Positions 54,366 through 57,772 of a stretch of 57,772 nucleotides of DNA are shown here, piece by piece. Both the position numbers and the translations under genes were made by a program. Below the pieces are notes generated by a model that saw nothing but the letters and a program-made list of their open reading frames with translations, did no database searches and was not told where the DNA came from. Source of the stretch: Verrucomicrobiota bacterium (lineage in GTDB: Bacteria > Verrucomicrobiota > Verrucomicrobiia > Limisphaerales > SIBE01); assembly GCA_016871515.1 (NCBI GenBank), contig VHDE01000023.1, forward strand, positions 1-57,772. Direction: 5' to 3'. Each line of letters starts with the position of its first letter. Position 1 is the first letter of the stretch.

Positions 54366-54569
54366 CCCGGAGGGACTGCATGAGAATAGCCTGGCGTTTC
54401 AACGCCAGGAACCGGATCGTCAAGGGATCGAGTCCTGAAAGGGACGGCTGAAATGCAATTGAGAAAGGAGCGTTTCAACCGTCCCTTCGGGACTTGCGTC
54501 TCGGGCGATTCGGTTCCCGGCGTTGAAACGCGTTAAAACGCCGGGCTATTCTCGTGCAGTCCCTCCGGG
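54366..54569. repeat. 204-bp imperfect palindrome before the helicase gene
   Basis: The left arm (cccggagggactgcatgaga then atagcctggcgtttcaacgcc) matches the reverse complement of the right arm (cccggagggactgcacgaga then atagcccggcgttttaacgc), with a 10-base deletion in the left arm. The inner part 'gtcctgaaagggacgg' pairs with 'ccgtcccttcgggac'. A smaller hairpin (ccgaaagg/cctttcgg, 54294-54336) lies just outside. The first possible start of the helicase ORF (54523) is inside this palindrome. No gene is seen in 54163-54522. Confidence 0.85.
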
Positions 54570-54639
54570 ACAAATGCTCTTTCAATTACCCGAAGACATC
54601 AGAGCGGAATCCGTCCTTGCCAAGTGTGCGCTTTGCACT

Positions 54640-57141
54640 ATGCCAAAACTTAGACTGACCATCTCGGTGCGCGAACTTGTCGAGTTCATCCTCCGGACCG
54701 GCAATCTGGGTGGCTCCGGCAGATTTGTGAGCACTGGACGGGCTTTGGCTGGGACGCGCGGGCATCAGCGCCTGCAACGGTTGCGCCCGGCGGATTGTGA
54801 GACAGAAGTTCCTGTCTCCTATCAGGACGAAACGCCAGAATTCATTTTTACGCTGCGGGGACGTATCGACGTGGTGCGCCGCTCCCCTGAAAGCCTCTTC
54901 ATAGAAGAAATTAAAACGACTATGGGCCGGGTCTCCGAGGCGGATCCCATGCATTGGGCACAAGCTAAGATTTACGCCGCCATTTATTTGCAGACGCATT
55001 CCTGCGAACGTGTTGGCATTCAAATCACCTATCTTGATTTGGAATCGAACGAGCTGAACGAGTATCAGGAATCCTTTCGCGCCGTCGACCTGCGGAACTT
55101 CTTCAACGAGGTCATGGTCCAATATCTCGATTGGATAACTGATTATGTTCAGTGGCGCTCATGCCGCGACCGCTCGATTGTGTCAATGGCGTTTCCGTTT
55201 CAGCAATATCGCAAGGGCCAGCGCGAACTATGCGAGGCTGTTTATCGCGTTCTCACTCATGGCGGCAATCTATTCGCTGAAGCGCCAACTGGCATTGGCA
55301 AGACAGTTTCGGTCCTTTATCCCGCGCTGAAAGCTTTAAGCGCGGCCTCTGTGACAACCATCTTCTATCTCACGGCCAAGACCATAGGCCGGACCGTTGC
55401 CGGGCAAGCGATCGAGGAGTTGCGTCGTGCGGGATTGCGCCTGAGATCGCTCACGCTGACGGCGCGTGAAAAAATCTGCTTCAACAACGGCCAGCCTTGC
55501 GACGTTCAGACTTGTCCGTTTGCGATCGGTTATTACGACCGCGTTAAGCCAGCGATGAAAGCCGCTCTGGCACGCGAAACCATCACGCGGCCGATTATCG
55601 AGGAAGTCGCGCGGGCGTTTCAGGTTTGTCCTTTTGAATTGTCTCTCGATCTTTCCATTTGGGTGGACGCGATTATCTGCGATTACAACTACGTCTTTGA
55701 TCCTCGGGTTCAACTGAAACATTTCTTTGCCGAAGACCAGACGTATCCTGGCCGCAGTCGAACCGTTGCACGGATCACAGAACTGCCCGAGCTTGTCAAA
55801 GATTCACAAAACTCAACATTCAGCACGCGTGCGACCGCGTCATCGGCTTTCGAAGAGAGGTCCCAATCTGCAAATCATCTGAATCGGGCAACCGCCAACA
55901 ATTATGCGCTGCTCATCGATGAGGCCCATAATCTGGTGGATCGCGCCCGCGAAATGTTCTCAGCCGACCTGCGTCAATCGGAGATCGTCGAACTCTGCCG
56001 TCTCTTGCGGGACGACGTTCCGGCCTGTGCGTACGCGCTTCGTCAAGTGAACAAAGAACTCCTGGCTTGGGGCAAACGAGGCATTGACGAGACCTGTGAC
56101 AACGCGCCGAGTTCGTTTGTTCTGCGCGAATGTCCCAGCGCGCTTGTTTCCTCGCTTCAAATCTTTCTTGAGCACGCTGAACTGTGGTTGGCTCAGAACA
56201 GGCCTGCTCTCTTTCGCGACGTTTTATTGGAACTCTATTTTAAGACGGTGCGTTTTGTCCGAACGGCTGATCTATTCGACGAGCGTTTTGTTGCTATTTT
56301 CGACCACGATTTGGGGAAGCCGCGTCTTCGGCTGTTTTGCCTGGACGCATCCGCTTTGATTCGGAAGACGCTAGGGCAGGGGAGGGGCATCTTTTTTTCG
56401 GCGACCCTGTCACCGCTGGATTACTTCCGGGAAGTGTTGGGGGGATCTCGCGAGGACTCGACGCTGCGGTTGGCTTCGCCCTTTCCCGGCGAACATCTCG
56501 GCGTGCTGGTTGCGGATCGAATTGCCACGAATTTTAAGGCACGAGAAGCGACCTATGATCACGTGGCGTGCGCGATTGCGGGTCTCGTCGAACCGAAGCG
56601 GGGCAATTATCTGGCATACTTTCCATCCTACAAATATCTCGATCAGGTAATGGAAAGGTTTCGGTCTCTAGCCCCGGAAGTGAAGACGATCGCGCAGAGG
56701 CCAAGTATGACGGAAGAGGAGCGGGCTGGGTTCCTTAAAGTTTTTCAGACCGAGCATCCAGAAGGATTGGTTGGCTTCGCGGTTATGGGAGGCATTTTTG
56801 GCGAAGGGATCGATCTGGCAGGCGACCGGCTTATTGGCGCAATAGTTGTGGGCGTTGGCTTGCCGCAGATTTGTTTGGAGCGCGATTTGATTCGCGGTTA
56901 CTTCGAGGAAAAGAGAGGGGCTGGATTCGACTACGCCTATACGTTTCCAGGAATGAACCGTGTGCTCCAGGCAGCCGGAAGAGTCATTCGTTCTGAAACG
57001 GACCGCGGTGTGGTCTTGCTCATCGATTCGCGTTTTGCGCAAACACGTTACCGTGAATTATTTCCATCGTGGTGGAATCCGACTTCGATTCAAAGGGCCG
57101 AATGCATCTCGAAGGCTATTCGAAAGTTCTGGAACGAGTAG
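54640..57141 (+). CDS. PD-(D/E)XK nuclease fused to XPD/DinG-type Fe-S helicase
   Basis: 833 residues from the ATG at 54640 (MPKLRLTISVRELVEFILRT); the frame runs back to 54523 but those 39 residues come from the palindrome. The N-terminal 160 residues contain a Cas4/RecB-like nuclease core (FTLRGRIDVVRR, 'LFIEEIKTTMG', 'HWAQAKIYAAIY'). The helicase follows: 'QYRKGQRELCEAVYRVLTHG', Walker A APTGIGKTV, an Fe-S cluster region with four Cys (ICF, PCD, TCP, VCP), DEAH box (LLIDEAHNLVD), 'FFSATLSPLDYF' and C-terminal 'GVGLPQ' and 'QAAGRVIRSETDRG'. Likely a DNA repair or resection enzyme. Confidence 0.9.
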   Translation: MPKLRLTISVRELVEFILRTGNLGGSGRFVSTGRALAGTRGHQRLQRLRPADCETEVPVSYQDETPEFIFTLRGRIDVVRRSPESLFIEEIKTTMGRVSEADPMHWAQAKIYAAIYLQTHSCERVGIQITYLDLESNELNEYQESFRAVDLRNFFNEVMVQYLDWITDYVQWRSCRDRSIVSMAFPFQQYRKGQRELCEAVYRVLTHGGNLFAEAPTGIGKTVSVLYPALKALSAASVTTIFYLTAKTIGRTVAGQAIEELRRAGLRLRSLTLTAREKICFNNGQPCDVQTCPFAIGYYDRVKPAMKAALARETITRPIIEEVARAFQVCPFELSLDLSIWVDAIICDYNYVFDPRVQLKHFFAEDQTYPGRSRTVARITELPELVKDSQNSTFSTRATASSAFEERSQSANHLNRATANNYALLIDEAHNLVDRAREMFSADLRQSEIVELCRLLRDDVPACAYALRQVNKELLAWGKRGIDETCDNAPSSFVLRECPSALVSSLQIFLEHAELWLAQNRPALFRDVLLELYFKTVRFVRTADLFDERFVAIFDHDLGKPRLRLFCLDASALIRKTLGQGRGIFFSATLSPLDYFREVLGGSREDSTLRLASPFPGEHLGVLVADRIATNFKAREATYDHVACAIAGLVEPKRGNYLAYFPSYKYLDQVMERFRSLAPEVKTIAQRPSMTEEERAGFLKVFQTEHPEGLVGFAVMGGIFGEGIDLAGDRLIGAIVVGVGLPQICLERDLIRGYFEEKRGAGFDYAYTFPGMNRVLQAAGRVIRSETDRGVVLLIDSRFAQTRYRELFPSWWNPTSIQRAECISKAIRKFWNE

Positions 57142-57165
57142 GACAGGTGCGTCCCGCCTGTCCGC
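57139..57165. repeat. Single arm of the 'ggacaggcg' repeat family
   Basis: taggacaggtgcgtcccgcc followed by tgtccgc, directly overlapping the helicase stop codon. Only one half of the usual inverted pair is present. Confidence 0.6.
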
Positions 57166-57167
57166 AA

Positions 57168-57450
57168 CTAAGGCACCGACACAATGAGTGAGGCCGAACC
57201 CTCGTTGCCGGCGTTATCTTTGGCCTTCACGGTAACGTTGATTTGACGTGGCAGCATCTCCTTTCCTTTGCTCTTAATCTTGAGGTGGACCGTGAAGCTG
57301 TAGGCTCCATCGGCGTTGATCTTGAAGTCGCCTTTCGAAATCTCGTTATCGTCCACGACTGTGTAAGTTCCGCTTGTTCGGTCTGCTCCCAAGCCCACGT
57401 CCTTCACTTGCCCGGTCACATCTACCTTCACGTTCGCTGATGGGACAGCG
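57168..57450 (-). pseudogene. C-terminal Ig-like domain fragment
   Basis: The last 90 residues (from about SANVKVDVTGQVKD to GNEGSASLIVSVP) look like an Ig-like/bacterial adhesin domain. Upstream the reading frame is unrelated to such a protein and instead lies antisense to frames of a transposase remnant, so this is a 3' gene fragment whose 5' part was removed. The junction lies near 57430-57450. Confidence 0.55.
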
Positions 57451-57772
57451 CTGGCCTGGGCGCAGGGAAGGATGAGCCCCGGGAATCCAGCGCGCACCGG
57501 TGTAGCCCGGCGGCGGGGCATCGGCCGTGCCCCTTGGCGGCACGCGGCCTGGTCCGCTGGCCACCCGTGGAGGCCGCGGGCGGACAAACCTGGTCGGTCG
57601 TTTGAGTTTTGCGGCCAAAGAGCAGGTGCCGCAGCTTGCTTAAGTTGTCGCGGTCCAATGTGACGGCGATCTGACAGAAGGTTTCGATCCACCGATAATC
57701 CTCGACGTTGACTTGCGCGCGCATTCGGCCCAGGAACCCCTCCCGTTGCTCCGGACTCATGAGGATCTCCTC
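57440..57772 (-). pseudogene. IS66-family transposase remnant (frameshifted)
   Basis: One frame begins at or beyond 57760 and reads '...LSKLRHLLFGRKTQTTDQV...RPRAAKGHGR'. A second frame then reads 'PPPGYTGARWIPGAHPSLRP' and 'GQRCP'. Together these match the N-terminal region of IS66 TnpC ('kLrrLLFGrkSE', 'KGHGRN', 'HPsLxpGqrCP'), with a frameshift near 57545-57575. It stops matching near 57445, where the Ig-like fragment begins. The element may continue past the window edge. Confidence 0.65.

Overview
The window looks like a chromosomal segment of a Verrucomicrobia-type bacterium (PVC superphylum, most like the Pedosphaera/Limisphaera group). The clues are a four-gene cassette matching the verrucomicrobial 'Verru_Chthon' D-B-C-A proteins, many pseudopilin-like H-X9-DG proteins, DUF1549/DUF1553 and DUF1501 proteins, PVC-type CxxCH cytochromes, a PEP-CTERM protein, and abundant imperfect-palindrome repeats between genes. 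No rRNA, tRNA or CRISPR array was seen. All family calls come from reading motifs; no database search was run.

Layout. Positions 1-14295 are a minus-strand block for pilus or pseudopilus biogenesis: GspE/PilB ATPase, PilT, a second GspE/PilB ATPase and PilC/GspF, ended by a clear intrinsic terminator (8281-8310). Next come a broken small toxin-like gene and a BrnA/CopG-like antitoxin, then two prepilins and the coupled cassette D-B-C-A, whose last gene runs off the left edge. Positions 14576-16764 hold a damaged Ig/FG-GAP repeat gene overlapping a small membrane-protein ORF. Positions 16974-20344 hold a 163-bp tandem duplication, a cobalamin riboswitch with an apparent terminator platform, and three genes coupled by ATGA overlaps: a PEP-CTERM surface protein, an exported protein and an H-X9-DG pseudopilin. 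This is the most novel-looking system in the window.

Positions 20419-32328 hold a penicillin-acylase-type hydrolase, a DUF309 protein, parB-def (no parA in view), a TPR protein, a large cytochrome/DUF1549/DUF1553 protein, a prepilin pseudogene with one in-frame stop, another prepilin and a lipid-kinase family protein. Positions 32619-39148 hold an exported TIM-barrel isomerase-like protein, a subtilisin-like protease, thiD and polX. Positions 39527-49492 look like a polymer-degradation or surface-chemistry area: DUF1501, DUF1549/DUF1553, an esterase coupled to a CotH-family protein, and a membrane-bound-dehydrogenase/cytochrome c fusion. Positions 49553-53107 are housekeeping (rarA, fau, rny). 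The right end has a coiled-coil protein, a 204-bp palindrome, a nuclease-helicase fusion, and an IS66 transposase remnant joined to an Ig-like domain.

At least six families of inverted-repeat elements occur. Several lie inside coding sequence, in the leader peptides of the prepilin genes, which prepilin peptidase would remove.
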